DNA of 64,000 nucleotides from CAVVKW01 sp963749035 (GCA_963749035.1 CAVVKW010000004.1:1178001-1242000); one strand, 5' to 3'; positions 50,205 to 60,105 are shown, counted from the stretch's first letter. Program-made: numbers and translations. The notes: generated from the letters alone by a model not told the origin.

Positions 50205-52268
50205 TCAGCTCGCCTCCAAAACTTCTTCGACCGTCGTGATTCCCAGCAGAATCTTCTCAGCTCCGTCCTGCCGGTAATTCTTGTAACCCTTTTCGCGGGC
50301 CATCTCGAGCAGATCCGACTCGCTCACGCCGTCGCCGATTGCCTTCCTTAACTCGTCGTCGAAAACTAGCAATTCGAAGATCCCCGTCCGTCCCCGGAAT
50401 CCCGTTTCCCGGCAATCCCCGCAGCCGTCCGCCGCGTAGAGCGTCGTCCCGGGATCAAAGGAAAACCCGATCGACTCCAACTCGTTACCTTCACACTCGT
50501 AAGGCTTGCGGCAGGTCGGACAAAGCGTTCTTACGAGCCTCTGAGCGACGATCATCAACAAAGCCGACGCCGTCTGATAACGCTCAATCCGCATGTCCTG
50601 CAACCGCGCGATCGTCCCCATCGCGTCCTTCGTGTGCAGCGAACTGAGCACCAAATGCCCCGTCAACGCAGCCCTCAACGCCACCTCGGTCGCTTCCGCG
50701 TCCCGCATTTCACCGATCAGGATCACGTCCGGATCCTGTCGAAGGATCGACCGCAACCCACTCTCGAACGTGATGCCCGCCTTCGGATTCACCGCGATCT
50801 GCGTTGCGCCCGCAAGTTCATACTCTGCGGGGTCCTCGATCGTCATGATGTTCAACTTCGTCGCGTCCAGCGTTCGCAGCGCGGCGTAGAGCGTCGAAGT
50901 TTTCCCGGAGCCCGTCGGCCCGGTCGCAAGAATCATCCCGTTTCTCGCGTTCACGTTCTCGTCGAACTGCGCCAGCATTTCGTCGCTCATCCCCAGCGAT
51001 GTCAGATCCAAAATCCCGCTCGCATTGTCCAGAATTCGGATGACCACCTTCTCTCCGTAAATCGAGTTTGCCGTCGCCACGCGGAAGTCCACCTCGCGCC
51101 CACCGACCCGCACTCGGAATTTCCCGTCCTGCGCCTTCCGCTTCTCGGCAATGTCGACCTCGGCTAAGGTCTTGATCGACGTCACCAACCGCTTCCCGTC
51201 CGTCGAGTCCAACGTCCGCTTCTCGTGGAGGATCCCGTCCAACCGATGCCGCACCCGGTAGCCTCCGTCCGACGGCTCGATGTGCACGTCGCTCGCTCGC
51301 TCGCTGAGTGCCTCGTCGAGGATCTCCTCCGCCGTCTGCAATCCCGAAACCAGATGCTCGCCGCCGAGCGTGGAATTCGCGGCGGCTCCGACGAACTCAA
51401 ATCCACCCCCAGCGGGGGCTCCGAGCGGTTGGAGCGGTGGGACACTCCGATTTTTCCAGGCTGGCGCCGGCGATTCCTCCGCACCCGGCGCCGACCCTGG
51501 CGGGCGCAGACTCGCCCCCCCGGCGTCCTCAGCAGCTTCCGTATTTTTAGATTTCTTCGACGCCTTCCTTTTTTTCTCCGGCTTGTCCGTGCGGGTCATC
51601 CCCGCCCTGGCCCGACCGCCGGCCGCCGCCAGCCCCCGCCACAGAAGATACAGGATCGCGCCCACGATCGGCAGCAAAAGCGCAACCAAACTCCAGACCC
51701 GCGAGTCGCGCCCCCGGTTCCACAAATCCTTTTGCACCGCCTGCACGCTCCGCATCCAAACGCCCCCGAGCACCAGCAGTGCTAAAAGTGCGATCGCAAA
51801 ATTCCATCGAGTCGAGACTCCGGCGGCACCGTCCGCGTCTCCGTCATCAGCCGATCCCGCGACCGAACTGGCGCTGCTATTGTCCCCTTCCTGGGGCAAC
51901 TCGGGCTCCACCACCCACGGCTTGTCCGGCTCAAACTCTTCCTCCGGCGGTAATACCCCCGACGACACGAGGTTCGGAACACTCTGCTCTCCTTCGACTG
52001 GTTCCACGTCGACGTCCGCCGTGACCTCCGGCCGGACCGGCTTCCCGTCGATGCTCTGAATCACCGACAAGTCAAAGCGCCCTAAACCCGCACCAAGCAT
52101 GACGGAAACCGACTCGTCGTCTCGATTGACGATCTCCACGTCCCGTTCGACCCGCCCGTTCTTGAAGGTGATCGTTGCCGCTTCGGCGACCCCGGCAACA
52201 ACGAGCGCCACGCTGATCGCGAGCACAAACCTCCCTCGTCCTAAACGTCTTTTGACTCCGATCCCCAT
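50205..52268 (-). CDS. GspE/PilB-type ATPase fused to an exported/membrane N-terminal region
   Basis: About 687 residues from the ATG at 52268. Unlike usual GspE/PilB, it starts with a signal-like segment (FVLAISVALVVAGVAEA, to ~30), then a small domain (ITFKNGRVERDVEIVNRDDE), an acidic linker, two membrane helices at ~156-172 and ~192-212 resembling the PLDc_N hairpin (LWNRGRDSRVWSLVALLLP), and a basic linker. From ~310 the ATPase is complete: Walker A GPTGSGKTS (~450-458), Asp boxes, Walker B VILIGEMRD, His box LSSLHTKDA, and the four-Cys zinc site CPTCRKP / CGDCRETG. The N1/MshEN domain is missing. No other secretion or pilus gene is nearby. Confidence 0.88.
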   Translation of the reverse strand: MGIGVKRRLGRGRFVLAISVALVVAGVAEAATITFKNGRVERDVEIVNRDDESVSVMLGAGLGRFDLSVIQSIDGKPVRPEVTADVDVEPVEGEQSVPNLVSSGVLPPEEEFEPDKPWVVEPELPQEGDNSSASSVAGSADDGDADGAAGVSTRWNFAIALLALLVLGGVWMRSVQAVQKDLWNRGRDSRVWSLVALLLPIVGAILYLLWRGLAAAGGRARAGMTRTDKPEKKRKASKKSKNTEAAEDAGGASLRPPGSAPGAEESPAPAWKNRSVPPLQPLGAPAGGGFEFVGAAANSTLGGEHLVSGLQTAEEILDEALSERASDVHIEPSDGGYRVRHRLDGILHEKRTLDSTDGKRLVTSIKTLAEVDIAEKRKAQDGKFRVRVGGREVDFRVATANSIYGEKVVIRILDNASGILDLTSLGMSDEMLAQFDENVNARNGMILATGPTGSGKTSTLYAALRTLDATKLNIMTIEDPAEYELAGATQIAVNPKAGITFESGLRSILRQDPDVILIGEMRDAEATEVALRAALTGHLVLSSLHTKDAMGTIARLQDMRIERYQTASALLMIVAQRLVRTLCPTCRKPYECEGNELESIGFSFDPGTTLYAADGCGDCRETGFRGRTGIFELLVFDDELRKAIGDGVSESDLLEMAREKGYKNYRQDGAEKILLGITTVEEVLEAS

Positions 52269-52468
52269 GTCGCGCGCCATCAAAGCCGTCGCCGAAATCC
52301 AGTCAATCTTTAACCCGTTTTCTCGCCGTAGGGCTTTCCCCGATTTTTTCTGGAGACTCCCGTCCCGCAGTCGGAGCGACAGCTCGCACGACTTGCAACC
52401 GCTTTCTATTATCAAAGCTTATCCCCCCGAAACTTGCGCGAAATCGCAGTCTCGCCGAGTTTGCCACG

Positions 52469-54154
52469 ATGCGCCCGAGCTACCCCCACCTCCGAGCCGC
52501 GATCCTCGCCGTCACGTTCGCTCTTGCGACCGCCATCATCGACGGCGTGGCCCAGACCTCCGACCCGTTCCCAAACCCGATCGCCCGCACCACGTTTGTC
52601 GCTGAGATCGCCGACTTCGCCATCGTCCCCGGCACGCCGGGCGCGGCCCGGATCAGCGTTCTGACCGCCTCGCCCGACGGACGCATCTTCGCGAATGACC
52701 AAAACGGCCCGCTCTTCCAGATCAGCACCGACGGTCGCCGCGTGACGACTTATCTCAATCTCGCCAACACCCCTGGCGTCGACCTGCGTTCCAACGGCGA
52801 ACAAGGCTTCCAGAGCTTCGCGTTCCACCCGCAATTCTCCACTCCCGGCACCCCCGGCTACGGGAAGTTCTACACCGCGCACACGAGTTCAAACCTCAGC
52901 CCGCCCGCCGATTTCACCCCGGGCGGCGGCACCGACGCCGGAGATCACGTCATCCTCGAATGGTCGACCTCGAACCCCGAAACCAACCGCTTCATCCCCG
53001 CCGACCCCGCCTCACCCCATCGCGAGGTTCTTCGGATCGAAGGGCCCTACGGAAATCACACGATGGGCCTCATCGCGTTCAACCCCAACGCCCGCCCCGC
53101 CAGCGCTGACTACGGATTACTTTACGTCGCAATGGGTGACGGGGGGAGCGGCGGCGATCCACTTGGACTCGCGCAGAATCTCGCCAATCCCTACGGCACC
53201 ATTCTCCGGATCAATCCACTCGGCTCGGACAGCGCGAACGGCCGTTACGGCATCCCGCCCGGCAATCCTTTCGTCGGCAATGCTTCCGGGCTCGACGAAG
53301 TTTACGCCTACGGACTCCGCAATCCCCAACGGTTCTTCTGGGACACCGGCGGCTCCCGTCGCCTCTTCATTGCCGACATCGGTCAGGCCGTCATTGAAGA
53401 AATCAACGTCGGTGCTGCCGGTGCAAACTACGGCTGGGCTCGGCGGGAAGGAAGTTTCCCCTACCGCGGCGGGAAGGTCGGCACCAACTCTCGCAGCGAC
53501 TTCGCGACCACCGGCTACACCTACCCCATAGCCGAGTATGATCACAGCGAAGGTGCCGCCGTCACCGTCGGTCCGGTCGAGCGCACGGGCCTCATACCCA
53601 ACCTCGCCGGTCGACTTCTCTTCGCCGATTTTCCCCGCGGGCGCATTTTCCTACTCAGTGCCGACGCCCTCCCGTCCGGCGGGCCGTCAGGCATCACCGA
53701 ACTCCGCATCAGCTACCAGGGTCGCGAGCGGACGTTTCAATCCATCATCAACGATCGCAATCCGACCACCAGCCGCTCCGACCTCCGCTTCGGCTCCGAC
53801 CTCAGCGGCCGCATCTTCCTCTTGAATAAAAAGGATAACGTCATCCGCGTTCTGACCGCGACGCCCGTCCCGCTGGGACCACGACCCGTGGTGCGAATCC
53901 GGGGTCGAAACCAGCGAGTCACCACCTCGAATCGCCGGATCAATCTTCGCGGGATCGCCCGTGACACCGGTCCGATTGCGCGGGTCGAGATCCGCAACGT
54001 CCGCCTGAAACGCCGTTTCTTCCCGGTCGGCGGCGCGGAGCGCTGGAAGGCAAAGGTTCGATTGCGCCCGGGCCGCAACGCCATCCGGGTCCGAGCTATC
54101 GACGCCGACGACCGGAAATCGCGGCCCGACAAAATCGTCGTCTTAAAGAGATGA
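52469..54154 (+). CDS. Exported PQQ-type glucose/sorbosone dehydrogenase family protein
   Basis: 561 residues. Signal peptide (LRAAILAVTFALATAIIDGVA). Six-bladed propeller of the GSDH family: EQGFQSFAFHPQF, LIAFNPNARPASADYGLLYV, MGDGGSGGDPLGLAQN, AYGLRNPQRFFWD, IADIGQAVIEEINVG, GANYGWARREGSFPYRGG. A C-terminal Ig-like basic domain follows from ~470 (NRRINLRGIARDTGPIARVE). These proteins oxidise sugars in the periplasm with PQQ or act as binding proteins; no PQQ synthesis gene is here. The PEP-CTERM protease gene follows after 51 bases. Confidence 0.88.
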   Translation: MRPSYPHLRAAILAVTFALATAIIDGVAQTSDPFPNPIARTTFVAEIADFAIVPGTPGAARISVLTASPDGRIFANDQNGPLFQISTDGRRVTTYLNLANTPGVDLRSNGEQGFQSFAFHPQFSTPGTPGYGKFYTAHTSSNLSPPADFTPGGGTDAGDHVILEWSTSNPETNRFIPADPASPHREVLRIEGPYGNHTMGLIAFNPNARPASADYGLLYVAMGDGGSGGDPLGLAQNLANPYGTILRINPLGSDSANGRYGIPPGNPFVGNASGLDEVYAYGLRNPQRFFWDTGGSRRLFIADIGQAVIEEINVGAAGANYGWARREGSFPYRGGKVGTNSRSDFATTGYTYPIAEYDHSEGAAVTVGPVERTGLIPNLAGRLLFADFPRGRIFLLSADALPSGGPSGITELRISYQGRERTFQSIINDRNPTTSRSDLRFGSDLSGRIFLLNKKDNVIRVLTATPVPLGPRPVVRIRGRNQRVTTSNRRINLRGIARDTGPIARVEIRNVRLKRRFFPVGGAERWKAKVRLRPGRNAIRVRAIDADDRKSRPDKIVVLKR

Positions 54155-54205
54155 CCGCGCGGGGATTCTCGCTTTCCGACGTCAAGCATCCGAAACTCTC
54201 GTTCC

Positions 54206-55249
54206 ATGGTTCGTTTCTTCGCAATTCTCGGCGCCACCGTTGCCTGCGCAATCCCCGTTCATGCGGTCGACGTCACCCTGCAATACGAGTCGCCGGCGGA
54301 CGCCTTTTTCACTCCGTCCGCCCGCGCCACACTCCAAAGAGCGGCGTCCGACGTTAGCCAGGCGATCACCACCCGTCTCAGTGCCCTCAATCAATCGAGT
54401 TACACCGGCACGAGTGGCGCCTCCAGGATAACGGCTGAATGGTCGTTTCTATACGCTGCCCCGGACACTGGCGCTCCCGCTCCCGACATCACGAACTTCA
54501 ATTTCCTCCAGGATGAGTTCCGCGTCATCGTGGGACGGCGTCCCCTAGCCGGCAATACCCTGGGGCGCGGCGGCCCGGCCGGGGCGGCGATCAGTTTGAA
54601 CGGATCGGGAAATGAATCGACCTGGGCGAGTGCCATGGCGGATCTGGAGACGCGCTCCAACGCCTCCATGTCACGCGGCGGTCCATTGGTTGGTCAGTTC
54701 GAAAGAAATTTCGACTTCTCACCTCAAGCTCCCGCCGCCTACGAGCTTGGTTACGGATTCTCACTTGGCTCCCTGACCTTCGACGATATGGCGAACTGGC
54801 ACTTCGACTTCGCCACCCTCCCGGGTCCCGGACAGAACGATTTCTACAGCGTCGCCGTTCACGAGATTCTCCACACCGTCGGATATGGTGCCAGCCGCGC
54901 GTGGGATCTCCAGCGCAGTGGGGCGGACTGGTTCGGCCCGGAGGCCATCGCTCTGCTCGGCACTGGCGTCGGCGTTCTCGACCCCGACGGGGATCACCTG
55001 GTGTCCGGCACGATGGGCCATCCCATCATTGACGGCATCTACCGCACGGACCTCGATCAAGAAGCCGTGATGGACCCCACGCTCCTCACGGGCTCCCGCA
55101 AATACCTCACCGACGTCGACCTCGCTTTCCTTAGCGACATGGGCTGGGACGTCATGGATTTCGCAGCCGTTCCCGAACCCTCCACGATCTTGCTACTTCT
55201 TCTCGCGGGCACAACGGTTGCCATCCGACGCGCCCGTCCTTTCCGATAG
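54206..55249 (+). CDS. PEP-CTERM metalloprotease-like protein
   Basis: 347 residues. Signal peptide (FFAILGATVACAIPVHA). The zinc-protease motif HEILHTVGYG (HExxHxxGxx) at ~217 with a downstream MDPTLL turn fits a metzincin/matrixin fold. The C-terminus is a PEP-CTERM sorting signal: VPEPSTILLLLLAG followed by the basic RRARPFR. An exosortase should cleave it, but none is in the window. Likely a cell-surface peptidase. Confidence 0.88.
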   Translation: MVRFFAILGATVACAIPVHAVDVTLQYESPADAFFTPSARATLQRAASDVSQAITTRLSALNQSSYTGTSGASRITAEWSFLYAAPDTGAPAPDITNFNFLQDEFRVIVGRRPLAGNTLGRGGPAGAAISLNGSGNESTWASAMADLETRSNASMSRGGPLVGQFERNFDFSPQAPAAYELGYGFSLGSLTFDDMANWHFDFATLPGPGQNDFYSVAVHEILHTVGYGASRAWDLQRSGADWFGPEAIALLGTGVGVLDPDGDHLVSGTMGHPIIDGIYRTDLDQEAVMDPTLLTGSRKYLTDVDLAFLSDMGWDVMDFAAVPEPSTILLLLLAGTTVAIRRARPFR

Positions 55250-55263
55250 ACTAGCCCCGGCGC

Positions 55264-56385
55264 TCAGGGAGCGGGCGTCGATTCATCCCGACCGTCCACC
55301 GTCGGCGGGAGCTGCTCGAAATACGCCGCGACGTCCCGCATCTCTTCGGGTTGCAACTGCGGAGCCGTCGCGTCCATCAAATGGGCCGCGCTCGATCCGC
55401 CGCGTTTCCCTTCGGCAAAAAGTTTCAACTGCTGCACGAGATACCAGCCCGCCTGCCCCGCCAGCATCGGATACTCCGTGTTAACGTCGGGCCGGTGGCA
55501 ATCCTGACACGACGGCAACTTACGCGCCGCGATCCCCTGCTCGGCGATCATCCGCCCCCGCTCGACCATTCCCACGTCACCATCGCCGCTCGAGACATCA
55601 GCTGGCAGATTGGCGTAGTGTTCCGCCAAACGTTCGATCGCTTCGTCACTCAAATTTCGTGCGATCGGTTCCATCATCCCACTTGGTCTCCCATCCTCTC
55701 GGTAAGCGCGCAACTGACGCGCCAGGTAATCCTTTCGCTGACCGGCGAGCACCGGCCACGCACGACCTCGGCCCAATCCATCGTCTCCGTGACAACGGGC
55801 GCAGTGCGCCTCAGCAAGTCGTGCCCCGACTGCGGAGATCTCGCCGGTCTGCGTCCCGACCGTTTCTCCAGGGGCGTCGACCAATTCACCGTATTCCGCG
55901 GCGTCCATTCCCGGAAGCTCCCGGAGAAACGCGACGACGTCCCACACTTCGTCATCGCGCACCGGCGTGGGCCACGCGGGCATTCCCGCAAACTTGATTC
56001 CATCTTTCACGATCGTGAACAGCTCCGCGTCCTCCCACTGCTCCATCCGCGGTGGAAGGTAGGGCGGCTGAGGCGTCATCCCCGCTGCGACCACCGGCAT
56101 CCGCGCTCCGGGCCCACCGTGACACTCGAAGCATCCCGTCCGATAATGGCCGGCTCCGCGCAAAATTCGCTTCTCATCATCCAAGTCGTCCGGGACGTCG
56201 ATCCCCCAGCTGTGAGTCGAGATCGAACGCTTCATCGAAAAGTGCAGGAACCACTTCGTTACCGGCCAGTGACCCGAACTCGCCGCGATCGGGACCACGC
56301 CCGACGCGGAGACCAGAAACGCTCCGCCTGCAACGATCAACGCGAGCCCCGCAAGCACAACCAAGATCATCAAGACCCGCCTCAT
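55264..56385 (-). CDS. Membrane-anchored triheme cytochrome c
   Basis: 373 residues. An N-terminal membrane helix (VLMILVVLAGLALIVAGGAF) anchors three c-type domains with heme motifs CFECH, CARCH and CQDCH and likely Met ligands (KFAGMPAWP, RPSGMMEPI, YPMLAGQ). It is the last gene of the oxidase operon; its ATG overlaps the ctaG stop by 4 bases. It probably passes electrons to the oxidase, whose subunit II also carries a c-heme. Confidence 0.9.
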   Translation of the reverse strand: MRRVLMILVVLAGLALIVAGGAFLVSASGVVPIAASSGHWPVTKWFLHFSMKRSISTHSWGIDVPDDLDDEKRILRGAGHYRTGCFECHGGPGARMPVVAAGMTPQPPYLPPRMEQWEDAELFTIVKDGIKFAGMPAWPTPVRDDEVWDVVAFLRELPGMDAAEYGELVDAPGETVGTQTGEISAVGARLAEAHCARCHGDDGLGRGRAWPVLAGQRKDYLARQLRAYREDGRPSGMMEPIARNLSDEAIERLAEHYANLPADVSSGDGDVGMVERGRMIAEQGIAARKLPSCQDCHRPDVNTEYPMLAGQAGWYLVQQLKLFAEGKRGGSSAAHLMDATAPQLQPEEMRDVAAYFEQLPPTVDGRDESTPAP

Positions 56386-57038
56386 ACCCCCACCTCCCGG
56401 CTTCGCTCCCGCAGCAACTTCGCGATGAGCAGCAGCCCCCCGCTCAGGTAGGAGACGCCGCCCACCACGAGCATGATCGCACCGCCAAGATGCTGATCAT
56501 TCAAGGCGGACATTCCGACTGCGCTCATGTGGTGATGGTAAACGGCCCGCGGAGCCAGTGCCAACAGTGCGCCGAGCAGCGTCATGTGCATCGACGTGAG
56601 TAGCAGCCCGATCACCCCGCTTCCCATGCGGTCCCGCCGCCCCTCCCGCGGACCGCCGAAGGCCGAGATCCAGATCCAAAAACCCGATACCAGAAACATC
56701 CCCTGTTCCAACACCAAACCCAACACCGTGTTTCTCGCGAAATGGTGCGGACCCGGCGCGTGCCACCCCCAGACCACGATCAGCTCCACGATCGAAGCCA
56801 CGATCGGAGCCCCCAGCCACGGCATCGCCACCACCGGGTCAAAGCGGCCGCCCGCCACCCCGAAGGCCAACATCGGTGCCGCGACCGCGACGACACCCAT
56901 GTGCATCGTCATGTGAACCCAGAACGCGTGCGCCGCCATCGGCGCCAGCAGCAACCAGCAAATCCCCAGAACGATCGTTCCTCCGAAGAACCACCCACAA
57001 GCCCGCCGCCTCCGCGCCCCCGCTTCCTCGCTGATCAC
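56382..57038 (-). CDS. ctaG: Cytochrome c oxidase assembly protein of the caa3 CtaG family
   Basis: About 218 residues from a GTG at 57038, which overlaps the upstream stop by 4 bases (GTGA). Six or seven membrane helices with conserved His: FWVHMTMHMGVVAVAAPML, WGWHAPGPHHFARN, LTSMHMTLLGALLALAP, YHHHMSAVG, LNDQHLGGAIM. These are the His-rich features of caa3_CtaG proteins, needed for copper-site assembly in oxidase. Confidence 0.88.
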   Translation of the reverse strand: MISEEAGARRRRACGWFFGGTIVLGICWLLLAPMAAHAFWVHMTMHMGVVAVAAPMLAFGVAGGRFDPVVAMPWLGAPIVASIVELIVVWGWHAPGPHHFARNTVLGLVLEQGMFLVSGFWIWISAFGGPREGRRDRMGSGVIGLLLTSMHMTLLGALLALAPRAVYHHHMSAVGMSALNDQHLGGAIMLVVGGVSYLSGGLLLIAKLLRERSREVGV

Positions 57039-57427
57039 CAACAAACCTCCACGAAGATTGCCACCAGTGAGACGAACACCGTCGCCACCGCACTCAGCCC
57101 AGCAAGCAAAACCGTCGCGAATCCCAAAAACCGATGCCGATCTCCCGGCGTGTCGAACTCGTGCGGCACCGCCTCGGCGCCGTAACTGTGCCGCCGCCAC
57201 CCGATCCATCCGACCACCGCGATCCCGAGAAGAGCCACCACCGTGAAGACCAAAAACGCCACCCGCACTCCCGCCAGCGAAGCCCCCTCCCCACCGAACT
57301 TCGCGCACCATACCGCTGCGGTCAGGTAGCACGCGAGAAAGTGCGCGGTCCAGATCAGCGGTGAAGCCGTCAGCAGCCACAAGCTCTGCTCCCGCTCCCG
57401 CGTTTCTTCGGATCCTCCTGCCCTCAT
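57035..57427 (-). CDS. Small membrane protein of the oxidase operon
   Basis: 130 residues with three or four hydrophobic segments (LWLLTASPLIWTAHFLACYL, VRVAFLVFTVVALLGIAVVG, FLGFATVLLAGLSAVATVFV). Similar small proteins lie beside ctaG in other caa3-type operons, but function is unknown. It starts 49 bases after coxA-C and overlaps ctaG by 4 bases, so it is part of the operon. Confidence 0.8.
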   Translation of the reverse strand: MRAGGSEETREREQSLWLLTASPLIWTAHFLACYLTAAVWCAKFGGEGASLAGVRVAFLVFTVVALLGIAVVGWIGWRRHSYGAEAVPHEFDTPGDRHRFLGFATVLLAGLSAVATVFVSLVAIFVEVCW

Positions 57428-57476
57428 CTCGGAAGAAAAATCTGCGTCACCGCGCTTGATCTCCGGATCAAACTCA

Positions 57477-60011
57477 TCACGTCAGTAGTGGAAATCCCGC
57501 GATGACCGCCACGGTGATCCCCACCGTCAGCGCCATGAAGTGCCAGTAAAGACTCACGTTCTGGATGTCGATGTCGTGCCCGGCATCCATCATCCGGCAC
57601 CACCGCCGTGCCGCACAATAGAGCTGCATCACCACCCCGACCGCGACGTGGAGCGCCGCCCAGATCGCGAGCACCCACACGATCGCCGGATACACGTGTT
57701 CGGTCGGATCCATCTCGGCCGGCGCCATCAGCAACGCGACGATCGCACCGACACCCAGCACCGCCGCCCCGCCAATCGCACCGTAAAAGCCCATCGCCTG
57801 ATCGCGCGCGTTCAGCCACCTCGCCACCAAGGTCAGACCCCAAGCACCAAGGCCGGCACCCAACCCCAATGTTGCCCAGATACCGTTTGGCCCCACCGCC
57901 CCCTCGGGCGGGAAATCCTCGTGGATCGTCCAGTAGAAAAAATACCCGAACACCAGCGAAATAAACGCCGTCATGTCACCCAGCATCGTGATCAGCATTG
58001 CCCACCAGCCGACCGATTTCGGCCCCGAAGCGTAAAGCGGCATGGTTTTGCCCAGCCCGATGTCCTTCTTGGGCTTCTCCGGGATCACCGCCGTCCCGGT
58101 CCACAGCCACGCCACGATCACACAGAACGCTACCGCACCGCTCGCGGCAGCCGCCCACCACCAGTGGAACGTCGAGAAGATGAAAACACCCCCCGTCCCC
58201 ATCGCCGCCCAGAAAGCCAACCAAGTCGGTCCAGGCACTCGCAGACACTGCACCGGTTGAGCGTCGATTGGCGACGTCACCAGCGTCTCCCGCTTCACCT
58301 CCGCTGCATCCGGTAGATAAAAGCGGCCCTCATCCACGTCCCGGACAAAATTCTCCTGATCCCACAGCGGGTAGCGGCTGTCGATCTCCGGGATCGACCG
58401 GGCACCCCACGGCTTGTCCGGCATCTCCGCCAACCATTCCAACGTTCCCGCGCCCCACGGATTTCGCTTCGCAAACGGCTGCCGCCCCTTCGGCCGCACC
58501 ACGTCCCAGAGCACAATCGCAAAACCTGCAGCCAACCCGAACGCGCCCACCGACGAGACCAGGTTCAGCCATTCAAATCCCAGCCCCGCCGGATAGGTGA
58601 ACACCCGCCGCGTCATTCCGATCAGTCCCGTCAGGTGCATCGGCAAAAACGTCACGTTGAACCCGATCAGCATCAGCCACCAAGCCCACGTCCCCAACCG
58701 CTCGGACAGATGCTTCCCACGCACCAACGGAAAGAAGTAATACAACCCGCCAACGATCGGGAAGATCGTCCCACCGATCAGAACGTAGTGCAAATGTCCC
58801 ACCACGAAATACGTGTCGTGGGCCTGGAAATCGAACGGCGCCAACGCGACCATCACCCCCGTCAGTCCACCGATCACGAACGTCGCCAGCCCGGCCAACA
58901 CGAAGAGCGTCGACACGTTCCGCACCACCTTCCCGACGAACAACGTCGCGATGAAACAGAACAACTGCACCCCGGTCGGTATCGCCACCGCCTGCGAGGC
59001 CGCCGAAAAGATTCCCACCGTCACTCCCGGCAATCCCGTCGTGAACATGTGGTGGACCCACAACCCGAAGCTTAGAAACCCCGTCCCGACCGCCGCCAGA
59101 ACCACCCAGCTGTAACCCACCATCGGCGTCCGTGCGAAAGTCGGCACGATCATCGCCACCAGCGCCACCGACGGCAAAAACACGATGTAAACCTCGGGAT
59201 GACCGAAGATCCAAAACAAGTGCTGCCACAGCAACGGATCCCCACCCTTTTCCTCATCGAAGAACGGCCAGTGGAACATCCGCTCCATCTCCAACAGGAT
59301 GTCTCCCGCGATCAGCGGCGGAAAGGCGAACAGGATCATCACCGCGACCACGAGAATGTACCACGAATAAAGCGGGATCAGATTGATCCGCATCCCCGGC
59401 GGGCGACACTTCAGCACGCCGACAATCAATTCCACCGCCGCCGCGATCGACGCGATTTCGATGAAACTCAACCCCAACAACCAAATGTCCGCCCCCACCC
59501 CGGTCTGATACTGGGTCGTCATCGGGGGATACATGAACCACCCGCCCTTCGGCGCGGAGTCGAACAAGATCGATCCGCAGACAAAAATCCCGCCCAGCAG
59601 AAAACTCCAGAACCCGAAAGCTGAAAGACGCGGGAAAGGCAGATCCCGGGCACCCAGCATCTGCGGAAGCACCATGATCGAAATCGCCTCGAAGATCGGC
59701 ACCGCGAAGAGAAACATCATCACGGACCCATGCAGCGTGAACAATTGGTTGTAGGTGTCCGCCGAAACGAAATCATTCCCCGGCACCGCCAACTGAATCC
59801 GCATCAGCAGAGCCAGGATCCCGCCAAAGAAGAAAAACGCGAACGAAGCGATGACGTACCAAAGACCGACCTCGGAGTTATTGACCGCCGACCAGTAGCG
59901 CCACCCCGTCGGCGTCCGCCACGCCTCGATCAGACGCTCCTTCTGAGCCTCCTGCAACTCCAGCGACGGCGCCTCCTTCAGCGGCTCAGGATCCCCAGCG
60001 TCCGTCCTCAT
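57477..60011 (-). CDS. Cytochrome c oxidase subunits I and III, fused
   Basis: About 844 residues. Residues ~50-560 are subunit I: heme a ligand in FTLHGSVMMF, the D-channel Glu and cross-linked His-Tyr in FGHPEVY, the CuB pair in WVHHMFTTG, and heme ligands in VVGHLHYVLIGG. A linker with a conserved-looking EIDSRYPLWDQENF leads to the subunit III part (~650-844: MLITMLGDMTAFISLVFGYFFYW ... IVWVLAIWAALHVAVG). Such I-III fusions occur in caa3/ba3-like oxidases. The proton-pump residues indicate an A-type oxidase. coxB is upstream, separated by a dispersed repeat. Confidence 0.93.
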   Translation of the reverse strand: MRTDAGDPEPLKEAPSLELQEAQKERLIEAWRTPTGWRYWSAVNNSEVGLWYVIASFAFFFFGGILALLMRIQLAVPGNDFVSADTYNQLFTLHGSVMMFLFAVPIFEAISIMVLPQMLGARDLPFPRLSAFGFWSFLLGGIFVCGSILFDSAPKGGWFMYPPMTTQYQTGVGADIWLLGLSFIEIASIAAAVELIVGVLKCRPPGMRINLIPLYSWYILVVAVMILFAFPPLIAGDILLEMERMFHWPFFDEEKGGDPLLWQHLFWIFGHPEVYIVFLPSVALVAMIVPTFARTPMVGYSWVVLAAVGTGFLSFGLWVHHMFTTGLPGVTVGIFSAASQAVAIPTGVQLFCFIATLFVGKVVRNVSTLFVLAGLATFVIGGLTGVMVALAPFDFQAHDTYFVVGHLHYVLIGGTIFPIVGGLYYFFPLVRGKHLSERLGTWAWWLMLIGFNVTFLPMHLTGLIGMTRRVFTYPAGLGFEWLNLVSSVGAFGLAAGFAIVLWDVVRPKGRQPFAKRNPWGAGTLEWLAEMPDKPWGARSIPEIDSRYPLWDQENFVRDVDEGRFYLPDAAEVKRETLVTSPIDAQPVQCLRVPGPTWLAFWAAMGTGGVFIFSTFHWWWAAAASGAVAFCVIVAWLWTGTAVIPEKPKKDIGLGKTMPLYASGPKSVGWWAMLITMLGDMTAFISLVFGYFFYWTIHEDFPPEGAVGPNGIWATLGLGAGLGAWGLTLVARWLNARDQAMGFYGAIGGAAVLGVGAIVALLMAPAEMDPTEHVYPAIVWVLAIWAALHVAVGVVMQLYCAARRWCRMMDAGHDIDIQNVSLYWHFMALTVGITVAVIAGFPLLT

Positions 60012-60021
60012 GATCGTTCGA

Positions 60022-60101
60022 TCCTCCCGCGAAGTCGCGAAGTTGCGAGGAGAAAACGACAAATCAGATACTTCTCTGCGCCCCTGCGGCTCGGCGTGAG
60101 A
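60022..60101. repeat. Dispersed boundary repeat between coxB and coxA-C
   Basis: Two units, CCTCCCGCGAAGTCGCGAAG (60024-60043) onward and CTCTGCGCCCCTGCGGCTCG (60073-60092) running on to GCGTGAG, are the same family as at 21328-21412 and 22927-22961. The last unit ends at coxB's 3' end, close to its stop at 60106. Confidence 0.6.
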
Positions 60102-60105
60102 ACCC

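Noticed and set aside
57540..58316. His/Arg-rich plus-strand frame opposite the oxidase gene
   Set aside because: Shadow of the coxA-coxC fusion, whose membrane helices and metal ligands are unmistakable.
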